Positions 7,018-15,236 of a DNA stretch of 44,869 nucleotides are shown piece by piece (position 1 is the stretch's first letter; each line of letters opens with the position of its first letter). The position numbers and the translations under genes were made by a program. The notes under the pieces were generated by a model. The model had not been told where the DNA came from and did not search any database. It worked only from the letters and a program-made list of their open reading frames with translations. Source of the DNA: JALYNX01 sp040902845 (lineage in GTDB: Bacteria; Actinomycetota; Acidimicrobiia; Spongiisociales; ZC4RG35); NCBI GenBank assembly GCA_040902845.1, contig JBBDWM010000007.1, positions 1-44,869 of the forward strand, written 5' to 3'.

Positions 7018-8841
7018 TCAGGAGATCGCGACCAGGGTGCACCCACACCCGGCGTGGATCGGAGGAACGTTCGCATGGGGATTCGATGCCGCATCGCTGC
7101 ATGCACTGCATGGCACCCCACTTGAGACCCAGTCCAGCCCTCCATCGGTCCCCACCGAATCCATCAGGCCCAGGTGATAGCCGCGGAGGGCAAGCTCCCG
7201 GATTCGACGCTCGGCCTCGTCGGTCCTCCAGCCGCGGAAAACACGAGAGGCCGCCGACTGACGATCCGTGAGGCCTTCGCCTGCGCCACCCAGCGCACTG
7301 TCGATTGCCGAAGCCAGAGCTCGGCCAAATCCGTCGGCCACGTCCGAGTGAGGGGTGTCGGGCCGCTTGAGGCGTGACCCCGTCATATCCTCGGCAACTG
7401 CGTGCCCGGCGGAGTAACTCTCAGCCCATAACCCGATCAGGTCGGCCCGCAAGGTCTCGGCGAGCGAAGCTCCATCCGGTTTCCAGTCTTCGTCGGTTCG
7501 CAGGCTGTCGAGAGCGATGTTCTGCGCCTCGGTGACCGACTTCTTGACACCGCGCAGGGCCCGGTTGGTGATGGGGAGAAGGCGGGAATCCCGTTCCTCC
7601 ATCCAACCCGAGAGCTCTTGTGGCATCGGCGGCGAGATCGCAGGCTGAGAGAGAGGCTCAGTGTCAACCTCGAGCTCGGTGGTGCGATCTCGAGGTGCCG
7701 CAGTGGGCTGTTCGCTGACCTCGCCGCCACGCAAAGCAGCAAAAAGGGCGCCGAGGTCATCGGAGACCTTCTGCGTAGGTGCCACCTCGGCGGGTCTCGA
7801 CACCTGCTCTGGCTCGGGCTCGCTCGGCTCCTCGGTCACAGGCTCGGAGGCCGGCTCAGGCTCAGACATAGGTTCGGGCTCGGAGACTTGTTCTGGCTCG
7901 GTGTCACGTTGCTTCATCCGCTCCACATCTGCAGCAATCTCATCGGCGAGAGGCTCAGGGTCCGCCAACAGATCCTTTTGCTCGCTCTGAATGATCCGCA
8001 CTGTCTCCCCCGGTTGCCAGGTTCCCCGCGGCGGCGGAGCTTCGGGCTCGCGGCGGGTGGTGGGGGTGACGATCCTCACACTGGAGCTGGGCTCGGGCGC
8101 GGTGCTGAGACCTTCACGCCGCTCCTCGAGGGTTCCCTCGAGCCGGTTGAGTGTCGCCCGGGCATGCTCCAGCTCCTCGAGCAATTCCTCGCGACGTTCC
8201 TCGAGTGCCCTCGTCCTCTCCTGCGCCGAGTCGGCGGCGCGATGGGCCTGTTCGATCATGTCGTCGTGTCGTTTCGTGGCTTGAGCCCCCGTCTTCTCGG
8301 CGTCCATGGCTGCCGAACGCAGGATTTCCTCGGCCTCGCGTCTCGCCAATGATGTGAGCCGGTGTGCCTCTCGCTCGGCCTCCCCCATCACGGTCAGGAC
8401 ATCCCGCTCCGCGTCTTGGCGCAGCTGGCGGATCTGGGCGAGAGTTTGATTCAAAAGCTCCGTCCCGGTGGCCCAGGCGTCGCCACGCAAAGCCTCGGCG
8501 TCGCTCCGTGCATCCTTCAGGAGACTCTCCGTCTCGCCGATCGACTCGGCGCGCCACCGCGCTGCATCGAGACTTGCACGCTCTCGCATCGACTCCGAAG
8601 CCTCACGAGCCGATTCGAGAACCGAGGCAACCTCACGTCCCACGTCCTCGAACTCCGACTTGAGATCGCGGTCGGCATACTCGCCGAGACGGGACGCAAG
8701 TCGGTCGCGCTGCTCAGCAAGGGTCTCGACCGCGCCGGCCAACCGGTCCAGAAATGCGGTGACCTCAGCGGCGTCGAGACCCCTCAACACCGTCCGAAAC
8801 TGAGCGCGGCGAATCTCCTCGGGGGCGAGGTCAGGCTCCAT
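7018..8841 (-). CDS. DivIVA-like coiled-coil protein with phage-head-like tail
   Basis: This is a 607-aa soluble protein in three parts. Residues 1-45 resemble the DivIVA N-terminal membrane-curvature domain (FRTVLRGLDAAEVTAFLDRL). Residues about 45-245 are a long heptad-rich coiled coil, and 250-370 a Pro/Glu/Ser linker with repeated SEPEP. The C-terminal 200 residues are a folded helical domain ending in a Cys/His cluster: C578, C581, H589, H596, C599, C601, with PPIHAGCGCTL. That ending resembles the metal-binding tail of phage minor head proteins of the Mu gpF/SPP1 gp7 type. I chose the ATG at 8841, since a TATCTT box lies 9 nt upstream; a TTG at 8850 is less likely. A polar-growth or cell-envelope scaffold role is inferred from the N-terminus only. 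Confidence 0.75.
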   Translation of the reverse strand: MEPDLAPEEIRRAQFRTVLRGLDAAEVTAFLDRLAGAVETLAEQRDRLASRLGEYADRDLKSEFEDVGREVASVLESAREASESMRERASLDAARWRAESIGETESLLKDARSDAEALRGDAWATGTELLNQTLAQIRQLRQDAERDVLTVMGEAEREAHRLTSLARREAEEILRSAAMDAEKTGAQATKRHDDMIEQAHRAADSAQERTRALEERREELLEELEHARATLNRLEGTLEERREGLSTAPEPSSSVRIVTPTTRREPEAPPPRGTWQPGETVRIIQSEQKDLLADPEPLADEIAADVERMKQRDTEPEQVSEPEPMSEPEPASEPVTEEPSEPEPEQVSRPAEVAPTQKVSDDLGALFAALRGGEVSEQPTAAPRDRTTELEVDTEPLSQPAISPPMPQELSGWMEERDSRLLPITNRALRGVKKSVTEAQNIALDSLRTDEDWKPDGASLAETLRADLIGLWAESYSAGHAVAEDMTGSRLKRPDTPHSDVADGFGRALASAIDSALGGAGEGLTDRQSAASRVFRGWRTDEAERRIRELALRGYHLGLMDSVGTDGGLDWVSSGVPCSACSDAASNPHANVPPIHAGCGCTLVAIS

Positions 8842-8850
8842 TAGGCTCAA

Positions 8851-8856
8851 AAGATA
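8851..8856 (-). promoter_or_regulatory. -10 box of the DivIVA-like gene
   Basis: TATCTT on the reverse strand ends 9 nt before the ATG at 8841, giving a near-leaderless transcript. It supports the shorter reading of the gene. Confidence 0.35.
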
Positions 8857-8886
8857 CTGATCGCCCGCAGTTTCGTCGCGCTTTCG

Positions 8887-9921
8887 CTAGACGGCACCGA
8901 GAGTTTCAAGGAAATCGAGGGCCTCCTGAATCGTCCCCACGGGGACGATTTCGATTGCCTGCCGCTGAGCGGTGAGCGCTTCTTCGTAGTTTCCCTCGGG
9001 CACCAGGACGTACTCGGCACCGGCGGCTTCGGCGCCGACGACCTTTTGGCGGATACCACCGATGTTGCCCACCGTCCCGTCGTAGGCGATCGTCCCCGTG
9101 CCCGCAATCACATGGCCCTGGGTGAGCTCGCCGGGGGTCAGAGTGTCCACTATGGCCAGAGTGTGCATCATCCCGGCCGAAGGCCCTCCCACGCTGCCGG
9201 CCTCGATCGAAACCGGGAAAGGCGGTTCGGTCAGTTCACTCACGGTGATCCCGATCATGGCCCCATCCGATCCATCGGGACGCGGTGCGAGCTCGACCTC
9301 GACCACCTGCTTCGTACCCTCCCTGGTGATCCCGAGCTCGACCAGATCGCCTGGCTCATGACCCTCGAGGGCGTCGAGGAGGTCGGTGCTGCTCACGATC
9401 TCGATCCCATCAAAGGAGTTGACCGAGTCACCAATCTGGAGCACCTGCGATGAGGGCGCATCCTCGATCAGGTCGGTGATGAGAACGTCGATCGGGATCA
9501 TGTCGTAGCCCAAGAAGCCGAGGGCGACAGTGATGGCCCTCTGTTGGGAGTCGTCCATCTGGGCCAGGACCCGATTGCGATACTCCTCGTCGCTCTCGTC
9601 CGGCGGGCGATAGGCCTCTTTCGGCACCAGGTCGATGGTGGGGTCAAGCCCGGCGATCAAGGCCTCGAACAGATTCACGTCCTGACTGACGACGGTGAGC
9701 ATCAGCAGCTCGCCATTCGGTGGGAAGGTGTCTACTTCCTCGGCCGTCACGGCATCGGCGGCGTCCGAGACCGGGCCCGACGAGAAGGCGAGATAGGGAA
9801 GTTCGATGTTCCATGCACCGAGGGCGAGAGCGCCCATGACAAAGAGGGCCCCTATCAGGTAGAGGGGCCAGGAAGAGCCGTGTTCGCTCTGATCTTGCAC
9901 TGGTGAAATCGTAACTGTCAC
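8887..9921 (-). CDS. PDZ domain and Lon-like protease (YlbL family)
   Basis: This is a 344-aa membrane-anchored serine protease. There is one transmembrane helix near residues 19-38, an extracytoplasmic linker, a PDZ domain at about 140-215 (VLQIGDSVNSFDGIEI), and a C-terminal Lon-type domain. The Lon Ser/Lys dyad is present: Ser in GGPSAGMM (near 246) and Lys in IRQKVVG (near 292). Homologues include B. subtilis YlbL and actinobacterial PDZ-Lon proteins that act on extracytoplasmic or membrane substrates. The start codon is GTG. The gene is divergent from bioY across 60 nt. Confidence 0.92.
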   Translation of the reverse strand: MTVTISPVQDQSEHGSSWPLYLIGALFVMGALALGAWNIELPYLAFSSGPVSDAADAVTAEEVDTFPPNGELLMLTVVSQDVNLFEALIAGLDPTIDLVPKEAYRPPDESDEEYRNRVLAQMDDSQQRAITVALGFLGYDMIPIDVLITDLIEDAPSSQVLQIGDSVNSFDGIEIVSSTDLLDALEGHEPGDLVELGITREGTKQVVEVELAPRPDGSDGAMIGITVSELTEPPFPVSIEAGSVGGPSAGMMHTLAIVDTLTPGELTQGHVIAGTGTIAYDGTVGNIGGIRQKVVGAEAAGAEYVLVPEGNYEEALTAQRQAIEIVPVGTIQEALDFLETLGAV

Positions 9922-9981
9922 GTCGGAGTCCAGGTCTCAGACGTAAAGTCGCACACGAACGGTTTCGAGGAGATAAAGAAG

Positions 9982-10566
9982 ATGACGTCAGCCGCGGTGA
10001 TCTCGCAACGGGTGTTGCCAAGCTCCAGGGTCACCTCGGTTGCCCTCGTGATCGGTGCCGCCGCTTTGACCGCCCTCGCCGCACAGTGGGAGATTCGCCT
10101 TCCTTTCACACCGGTGCCGATCACGGGGCAGACATTCGCTGTCCTCCTCACCGGGGCAGCCCTGGGGATGACCCTCGGGGCGGCCGGGCAACTTGTGTAT
10201 GTGGGGGCGGGTGCGTTGGGGCTTCCGGTCTACGCCGGGGGTGCCGCCGGTTGGGGGACGGCACAGGCCGCGGGCACCACCGGGTATCTGATTGGTTTCA
10301 TCGTGGCCGCTGCAGTCGTCGGCTTTATGGCCGAGCGGCGCCAGGACCGGACATTCCCCAACATGTTCACTGCATTCATCCTCGGGTCGTTCATCATCTA
10401 TTTCTTCGGGGTAATCGGCTTGATGCTGATCTTCGACATGACGGTCAACGAGGCGATCGTGGCCGGGGTTCTCCCGTTCGTGATCGGAGACCTGATCAAG
10501 GCCGCCGCAGCCGGTCTCCTCCTACCCGGAGCTTGGCGTCTGGTGGGGGAGTACCCGAGGCCCTAG
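9982..10566 (+). CDS. bioY: BioY biotin transporter substrate-binding subunit
   Basis: This 194-aa protein is the S component of an energy-coupling-factor (ECF) type biotin transporter. It has about six hydrophobic helices and BioY hallmarks: VPITGQTFAVLLTGAALG and GLPVYAGGAAGWG. BioY captures biotin at the membrane, alone or with EcfT and EcfA; those genes are not in this window, so it either works alone or shares a general energising module. A GAGGAG sequence 9 nt before the ATG gives a clear ribosome-binding site. The gene stands alone. Confidence 0.95.
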   Translation: MTSAAVISQRVLPSSRVTSVALVIGAAALTALAAQWEIRLPFTPVPITGQTFAVLLTGAALGMTLGAAGQLVYVGAGALGLPVYAGGAAGWGTAQAAGTTGYLIGFIVAAAVVGFMAERRQDRTFPNMFTAFILGSFIIYFFGVIGLMLIFDMTVNEAIVAGVLPFVIGDLIKAAAAGLLLPGAWRLVGEYPRP

Positions 10567-10582
10567 GCCACCCTTTTTCCTA

Positions 10583-10616
10583 ATGCATGGCGTCACGGAT
10601 GTGTGACGCCATGCAT
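10583..10616. terminator. Perfect 14-bp palindrome after bioY
   Basis: Two 14-bp arms (ATGCATGGCGTCAC and its complement) flank a 6-nt loop GGATGT, 16 nt after the bioY stop and in the convergent gap before moaE. Neither side has a T-tract, so a classical intrinsic terminator is not evident. The strong stem could still stop polymerase or protect RNA 3' ends from both directions. Confidence 0.5.
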
Positions 10617-10653
10617 AAAGAACAAGAGCGGTTGTGAACCAGTCCGATTCTCA

Positions 10654-10682
10654 ATGCACCTCGTCACGGATGCGTGACGCCC
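10654..10682. repeat. Second, shorter copy of the palindrome core
   Basis: The core CGTCACGGATGCGTGACGCC (from 10662) repeats the middle of the palindrome at 10583-10616 with one substitution. Only the inner 6-bp stem is preserved on both sides. It sits just before the 3' end of moaE, so each convergent gene has one copy near its end. Confidence 0.5.
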
Positions 10683-10709
10683 TACCTTAGGAACGGGGAT
10701 TCGGCGGCC

Positions 10710-11144
10710 CTAGGAGCCCTGACTCCATTCCGCCCCCCCAGCCCAGTGTTCTTTTTTCCAGATCGGGGCCCGCGTCTTCAACTCGTCGATGATGAACCGC
10801 GCCGCCTCGAACGCGTCTCCCCGGTGCGCAGTGGCGACCACCACCGCCACGGAGGCCTCACCCAGAACGACCACCCCCGACCGATGCTCAACCGCCACCG
10901 AGAGGACGGGCCATTTGGCGGTCGCTTCGTCGACGATTTCCCTGATCGATGTCTCGACGGCACCGACGTACACCTCGTACTCGAGATGAGTCACGCTGTC
11001 GACGCGATCGGAGTGATCGCGGACGGTTCCCAGGAAGACGATCGTCGCCCCCGAGTCCGGCCTGGCCACCTCCGCAACAAGGCCGGCGGCGTCGATCGGG
11101 CCCTCACCCACCAACACCCTGATCTGTTGCCCGAACTGGTCCAT
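10710..11144 (-). CDS. moaE: Molybdopterin synthase catalytic subunit MoaE
   Basis: This 144-aa protein is the large subunit of molybdopterin synthase, which uses thiocarboxylated MoaD to convert cyclic pyranopterin monophosphate into molybdopterin. Diagnostic segments are IVFLGTVRDHS, HRSGVVVLGEASV, AHRGDAFEAARFIIDELK, and the catalytic-lysine motif KTRAPIWKKE (near residues 122-131). No moaD or other moa gene is adjacent. The gene is divergent from the HtrA-like gene, with only 14 nt between the two start codons. Confidence 0.95.
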   Translation of the reverse strand: MDQFGQQIRVLVGEGPIDAAGLVAEVARPDSGATIVFLGTVRDHSDRVDSVTHLEYEVYVGAVETSIREIVDEATAKWPVLSVAVEHRSGVVVLGEASVAVVVATAHRGDAFEAARFIIDELKTRAPIWKKEHWAGGAEWSQGS

Positions 11145-11149
11145 ACAAT
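11144..11149 (+). promoter_or_regulatory. -10 box of the HtrA-like gene
   Basis: TACAAT lies 9 nt before the ATG at 11159. Its first base is also the first base of the moaE start codon on the other strand, so promoter and coding sequence interlock. Confidence 0.45.
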
Positions 11150-11153
11150 CCCA

Positions 11154-11159
11154 AGCCTA
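11154..11159 (-). promoter_or_regulatory. -10 box of moaE
   Basis: TAGGCT on the reverse strand ends 9 nt before the moaE ATG at 11144 and overlaps the first base of the opposing HtrA start codon. Both genes would make nearly leaderless mRNAs. Confidence 0.4.
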
Positions 11160-12319
11160 TGACGATCCAAGGACCCGACGGGCCCGAGCCGATGACCCCC
11201 ATGGAAGAGCCTGTCGGCACGGCCGTGACCCGAACCCGTCGTTTCGATCCGTGGACCCTGGTCCTGGGAATCCTCGGAGGAGCCCTCCTGGGTACCGGGG
11301 TCACTTTCGCCATCCTTGGTTCGACCGGAGTGTTCGAGGAGCCGACCACGACGACCAACCCCCCGCCACCGATCGTCACCGTCCCCCCACCGACTGTCGC
11401 TCCGCCGCCGGTGGCCGCGACGGCGTCGGCCAGCGAGATTGCCCAGCATGCCATTCCCTCGATCGTGGCTGTGGAGGTCGAAGGTCTTCTCGGCGAGAGC
11501 GGAGGAAGCGGAGTCGTCTACGGGACCGACGGATACCTGATCACAAATGACCACGTCATCGAGGGCGCCGATAAGGTGACCGTGGTCTTCGCCGACGGGG
11601 CCAGGTTCCCCGCCCAGATCATCGGGACCGACCCGCTGACCGATATCGCCGTCCTGCGTGTCACTCGTGCCGACCTGACTCCAATGGACATCGGAGACCC
11701 CTCGGCTCTGAGTATCGGTGAGATCGCAATCGCCATCGGCAACCCCCTGGCCCTGGTCGGCGGGCCCTCGGTGACGTCAGGGATCATCAGCGCCCTCGAT
11801 CGATGGCTCGAGATCGAGGCGGGGACAATTCTCTATGGGCTCGTCCAGACCGATGCGCCCATAACTCACGGATCGTCCGGTGGCGCTCTCCTCGACGAGG
11901 ATGCCCGCGTCGTTGGGATCACCACTGCAATCGCGGTGTCTGATGTCGCCGCCGAAGGATTCGGGTTCGCCATACCCATAGACATGGCCATAGGGGTGGC
12001 CGATGACTTGATCGAATCCGGAGCGGTAAACCACGCCCAGTTGGGGATCAGGGGCGCGACCTACTTTGCCGAGGAATCCGGGGCCGAGTATCCGGTCGGG
12101 GTCCTTGTCGACCAAATGACGGCAGGAGCCCCCTACGAGCTGAGCGGTGGCCAAGTCAACGATGTGATCGTCTCGCTCGACGGAGTGCCGATCGACACCT
12201 TGGAAAGACTTCTCACGGAGTTGAGAAGGCATCGAGCCGGAGAACAGTCGATCTTGGGTGTCACCAGATCCGATGGCGAATTGGATCTGACAATCACTTT
12301 GGGAAGGTACGAACCGTGA
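11159..12319 (+). CDS. HtrA/DegP-like membrane-anchored serine protease
   Basis: This is a 386-aa S1C protease. A cytoplasmic N-terminus leads to a transmembrane helix at about 31-55 and a Thr/Pro-rich extracytoplasmic linker. Then comes a trypsin-fold domain with a complete triad: His in TNDHVIEG (near 132), Asp in LTDIAVLRV (near 162), Ser in HGSSGGALL (near 240). A PDZ domain follows at about 295-380. The Ser motif is HGSSGGA rather than the usual GNSGGP. Members degrade or refold damaged extracytoplasmic proteins. The stop overlaps the GTG of the next gene by 4 nt, indicating tight coupling. Confidence 0.93.
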   Translation: MTIQGPDGPEPMTPMEEPVGTAVTRTRRFDPWTLVLGILGGALLGTGVTFAILGSTGVFEEPTTTTNPPPPIVTVPPPTVAPPPVAATASASEIAQHAIPSIVAVEVEGLLGESGGSGVVYGTDGYLITNDHVIEGADKVTVVFADGARFPAQIIGTDPLTDIAVLRVTRADLTPMDIGDPSALSIGEIAIAIGNPLALVGGPSVTSGIISALDRWLEIEAGTILYGLVQTDAPITHGSSGGALLDEDARVVGITTAIAVSDVAAEGFGFAIPIDMAIGVADDLIESGAVNHAQLGIRGATYFAEESGAEYPVGVLVDQMTAGAPYELSGGQVNDVIVSLDGVPIDTLERLLTELRRHRAGEQSILGVTRSDGELDLTITLGRYEP

Positions 12320-13386
12320 GCGACGACCTGTTCTCACGGTTGTTCGACCTCTTCGACCAGCCAGGGCCCGTCAACTGGAAGCTGGCGGCCGAGGTCGCCC
12401 GTCATCTCGCCGGTGAGGAACAGCCGATCGAGCCCTGGGCAGCAGAGGAGTTCAGAGAGCTGGCCCGTCTCGCCGAGTATCGGGTGGAACAGGTTGCTCC
12501 CTTCCGAATCATCCCTGCGACCGACGTCTTCCCCACCGACGCCAGGGGTTGGGCCGACAAGAACCTCGAGACCTATGGTCCGCTGGTAGAGCCGTTCGCC
12601 GCCTCGGTCGTCGCCGAGGGCCCGGCGGCGCCTCTCATGGCCCAGCTCACACCTGCGATCGTCGGGCTCCAGGTCGGCTCGCTCGTGGGATCTCTGTCCT
12701 CGTGGATCGTGGCATCCTTCGATGCCGGCCTTCCCCAGGATCGCCCCGGTCATCTCACGTTGATCGTGCCTCACATCGAGGAGCTTTCCCGCTCCACGAC
12801 CCTGGACAAGAGAGAGGTCCGACTGTGGGTCGTCACCAATGAAGTCGCCTTCCGGGCGGTATCCCAGCTGCCCTGGATTCAAGATCATCTCGAGCAACTT
12901 CTGGCCAGGTACGCGGAGGCGGTGCGGATCGATCCGACCCAGCTCAGCGGGTTGATGGCCGGCGGAACCGACCCGGCCGCCGTCGAGGAGGCGATCGCAA
13001 GGGCCGGTGGCATCGAGAGCCTCTTCGGCAGTGAGGAGTCCGAGGGGCCGAGACGAGAGCTCGAGGCGTTCCTCGGCGCGATGACCGGATGCGCCCGTCT
13101 TCTGGCGAGACGATCCCTAGCCGAGCTCTCCCCTGAGTTCGACCGAATCACAGCTGAGCGAGACCTCGCTCGAGCTCAAGTCGACGCTCGGGAAATGATC
13201 GGTGTGGGCCCGGTTCCCGCAGAGCTGACCCGACTCGGCGATGAGTTCAACCAAGAAGTCGAACGTCGCTACGGCGAGGATGCATTGGAAACGCTTTGGT
13301 CGGACCCGACCCGCATGCCCGGTGCCGGCGAGCTGCGGGACCCGACCTCCTGGGCCGCCCGGGTCCTCCTCGACGGATGGTCCTGA
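12316..13386 (+). CDS. Zincin-fold DUF2342-like protein lacking HExxH
   Basis: This 356-aa protein aligns by eye with the actinobacterial zincin-like family (DUF2342, often named zinc-dependent metalloprotease or F420-biosynthesis-associated protein). Shared features are the N-terminal WKLAAEVARHLAG, the central hydrophobic helices at about 112-137, and the segment before PWIQDHLEQLLARY. In that family the helix carries HEVTH; here the corresponding residues 175-179 read NEVAF, so both zinc-binding His are gone. A catalytically dead homologue is the direct reading. The start is GTG, overlapping the HtrA-like stop as GTGA, so the two are likely made in step and may act together. Family identity rests on recalled motifs, not an alignment. 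Confidence 0.7.
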   Translation: MSDDLFSRLFDLFDQPGPVNWKLAAEVARHLAGEEQPIEPWAAEEFRELARLAEYRVEQVAPFRIIPATDVFPTDARGWADKNLETYGPLVEPFAASVVAEGPAAPLMAQLTPAIVGLQVGSLVGSLSSWIVASFDAGLPQDRPGHLTLIVPHIEELSRSTTLDKREVRLWVVTNEVAFRAVSQLPWIQDHLEQLLARYAEAVRIDPTQLSGLMAGGTDPAAVEEAIARAGGIESLFGSEESEGPRRELEAFLGAMTGCARLLARRSLAELSPEFDRITAERDLARAQVDAREMIGVGPVPAELTRLGDEFNQEVERRYGEDALETLWSDPTRMPGAGELRDPTSWAARVLLDGWS

Positions 13387-13401
13387 GGCCGGTCGCGCGG
13401 C

Positions 13402-14310
13402 TCAACCGAACAGACTTCGCCAGATCCGCTGCAGGATCCCGGGGGAGAATGGCTGGGCAAGGCCCTCCAACACCTCGGAATGCATGTCGGGTGGGAAGTC
13501 CCCCATCAGGGCCATACCGCCGTCACGGGTCTCCCAGCTGTACGTGACCTGTCCCGGTGCAAACGACCTGGCATAGGCGCTGTCCTCGATGGCCAATGCA
13601 CCCGGATCCGTCAATTCAACGACAGTCGGGGTCTGGAAAACGGCAAAAGAGAAGAAGCCGTCCGAGTAGTAGGCGAAGACGAAGCCTTCGTCGTCCCTGT
13701 AAACGTCGAGACGTTGGAAGTCACCCAGGTTTTCGGGAAGTGCGGAGTTGTCCTCACTCGGCTCCAGCGTCTCGCCAGTGGTGAGAGTGGCGGCGGCCAC
13801 CTCAGGAGGGGTGGGATCGAATTCGATGAACCGCCGCTCGCAGTAGACGTTCCCGTCGCGGTTGTAGGTGACGACGCTCAGTAGGGCTCCCGTTGCCCCG
13901 TCGACGATGAGCTCACCCCTCAGCACATCACCCGCGTACAGCCGATAGAGACCGGCCTTTCGGTTCAGGAATGGGTGCGCCGAACCGCTGTCGACTCGAT
14001 ATGGGGGATCTGCGTCGCTGCTCCCGGCCTCCACCGACGCACTGTTGACCACCGAGCCTTCCCGCACCAGGGCCCATCCCCCGGAGCCGGATGAGACCTC
14101 AACCTCTCCGGAGACGCGCAGCCCACCGCCATCCTGCTCCAGGGAAACCACGGCGTCCCGCACCCCGTCGGGCGTCGAACAGCTGATGAACTGCTCGGCC
14201 GAATAGGAGGCCTCCCGGCTTCGATCCAGCAATTCCTCGAGGTCGGCGGCCACAGCCGTGGTGGCCGGGAGAACGGTGAGTACCGCAGCCAAAGCTATGG
14301 CCTTTCTCAT
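13402..14310 (-). CDS. MucB/RseB-like sigma-factor regulatory protein
   Basis: This 302-aa secreted protein has a signal peptide (MRKAIALAAVLTVLPATTAVAA, cleavage near residue 22). The body is beta-rich and resembles the lipoprotein-carrier-like fold of MucB/RseB, with a C-terminal module starting around GDFQRLDVYRDDEGFV. In proteobacteria RseB binds the anti-sigma factor outside the membrane and senses envelope lipids. The gene follows the anti-sigma gene with a 4-nt overlap, so position and fold support that role. The assignment is by context as much as by sequence. Confidence 0.7.
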   Translation of the reverse strand: MRKAIALAAVLTVLPATTAVAADLEELLDRSREASYSAEQFISCSTPDGVRDAVVSLEQDGGGLRVSGEVEVSSGSGGWALVREGSVVNSASVEAGSSDADPPYRVDSGSAHPFLNRKAGLYRLYAGDVLRGELIVDGATGALLSVVTYNRDGNVYCERRFIEFDPTPPEVAAATLTTGETLEPSEDNSALPENLGDFQRLDVYRDDEGFVFAYYSDGFFSFAVFQTPTVVELTDPGALAIEDSAYARSFAPGQVTYSWETRDGGMALMGDFPPDMHSEVLEGLAQPFSPGILQRIWRSLFG

Positions 14311-14720
14311 TCGGTCATGTCCCGGACATCCGGAACCACCACTTTGGCCGGCCCGAAAGCCGGGTCCAATGAGACCCGTGCCCCGAAACGGCTGTTGAGG
14401 TCGTCGACCGACGATGCGCTGGGCTGAGGGGTGAGCACCGTGGCCACCGCGATCACGACTGCAACCCCGGCCGCGGCCGCACCCACCCAGAAACCCCGGT
14501 TTCTCCGGAGCGGGACAACCACCGGCTCGGCCTCACCGAGCAGACCGGGTGGCAGCTCGACCATGGGTAAAGAGCGAACTGCGGTCCGGACCCTCTGCAT
14601 CCCTTCCATCTCGGCGACGCATTTGCCACAGGAGCCCATGTGAGCAAACAGTTGAGAGATCTCGGCACGGTTCAGCTCACCGTCGAGGTAGGCACTGATC
14701 ATCTCGTGGGGATGCGTCAA
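14307..14720 (-). CDS. Zinc-binding transmembrane anti-sigma factor
   Basis: This 137-aa single-pass protein has an N-terminal ZAS domain with the H-x3-C-x2-C signature (H27, C31, C34 in AHMGSCGKC). Arg-rich PLRRNRGF precedes a transmembrane helix at about residues 79-98, and a short extracytoplasmic tail follows. It would hold the ECF sigma factor encoded immediately upstream at the membrane until stress releases it. Overlaps of 4 nt on both sides place it in a sigma / anti-sigma / MucB-like operon. Confidence 0.9.
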   Translation of the reverse strand: MTHPHEMISAYLDGELNRAEISQLFAHMGSCGKCVAEMEGMQRVRTAVRSLPMVELPPGLLGEAEPVVVPLRRNRGFWVGAAAAGVAVVIAVATVLTPQPSASSVDDLNSRFGARVSLDPAFGPAKVVVPDVRDMTE

Positions 14721-15220
14721 CTCAGCAACTCCCTGAGGATCTTGCGACCACGGTGAATCCGGCTGCGAACGGTGCCGATGGGAACTGCCACCGCGACCGC
14801 GATCTCTTCGTAAGAAAGACCGATGACATCGCAGAGAACGACGGCCTCCCGGAATTCAATCGGAAGCTCGAGCAGTGCCTTCTGGATGTCGTCGCCAAGG
14901 CTGATCCGGGAGTACTCGACATCCGCGCCCGGTGTGGCGGCGAGATCCCACCGCTCGATGTGGTCGGGAAGGGGTGCGACAGGCCGCCGGTTGCGTTTGC
15001 GGACGTCGTCGAGAAAGGCATTCCTGGTGATACGCCACAGCCAACCCTCGAAACTCCCTGGCTGATAAGAGGCAAGGCCGCGACGAACCCTGAGGAGGAC
15101 TTCCTGTACGAGATCGGCCGCGTCGGCGGGATTACCGGTGAGCCGGTAGGCGAAGTTGTAGATCTTCCGTCCATAGACACGCGCGACCTCTTCCCAGGTG
15201 AGTGGGATGGACTCCGGCAT
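14717..15220 (-). CDS. ECF sigma factor (SigE-like)
   Basis: This 167-aa group 4 sigma factor has region 2 at about residues 12-80 (NFAYRLTGNPADAADLVQEV, then FEGWLWRITRNAFLDDVRK) and region 4 at about 112-165 (LPIEFREAVVLCDVIGLSYE, GTVRSRIHRGRK). It directs RNA polymerase to envelope or oxidative-stress promoters and is paired with the ZAS anti-sigma factor downstream. Its own upstream region contains a good ECF-type promoter, pointing to autoactivation. Confidence 0.95.
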   Translation of the reverse strand: MPESIPLTWEEVARVYGRKIYNFAYRLTGNPADAADLVQEVLLRVRRGLASYQPGSFEGWLWRITRNAFLDDVRKRNRRPVAPLPDHIERWDLAATPGADVEYSRISLGDDIQKALLELPIEFREAVVLCDVIGLSYEEIAVAVAVPIGTVRSRIHRGRKILRELLS

Positions 15221-15236
15221 GGAGACCTACTCCATC

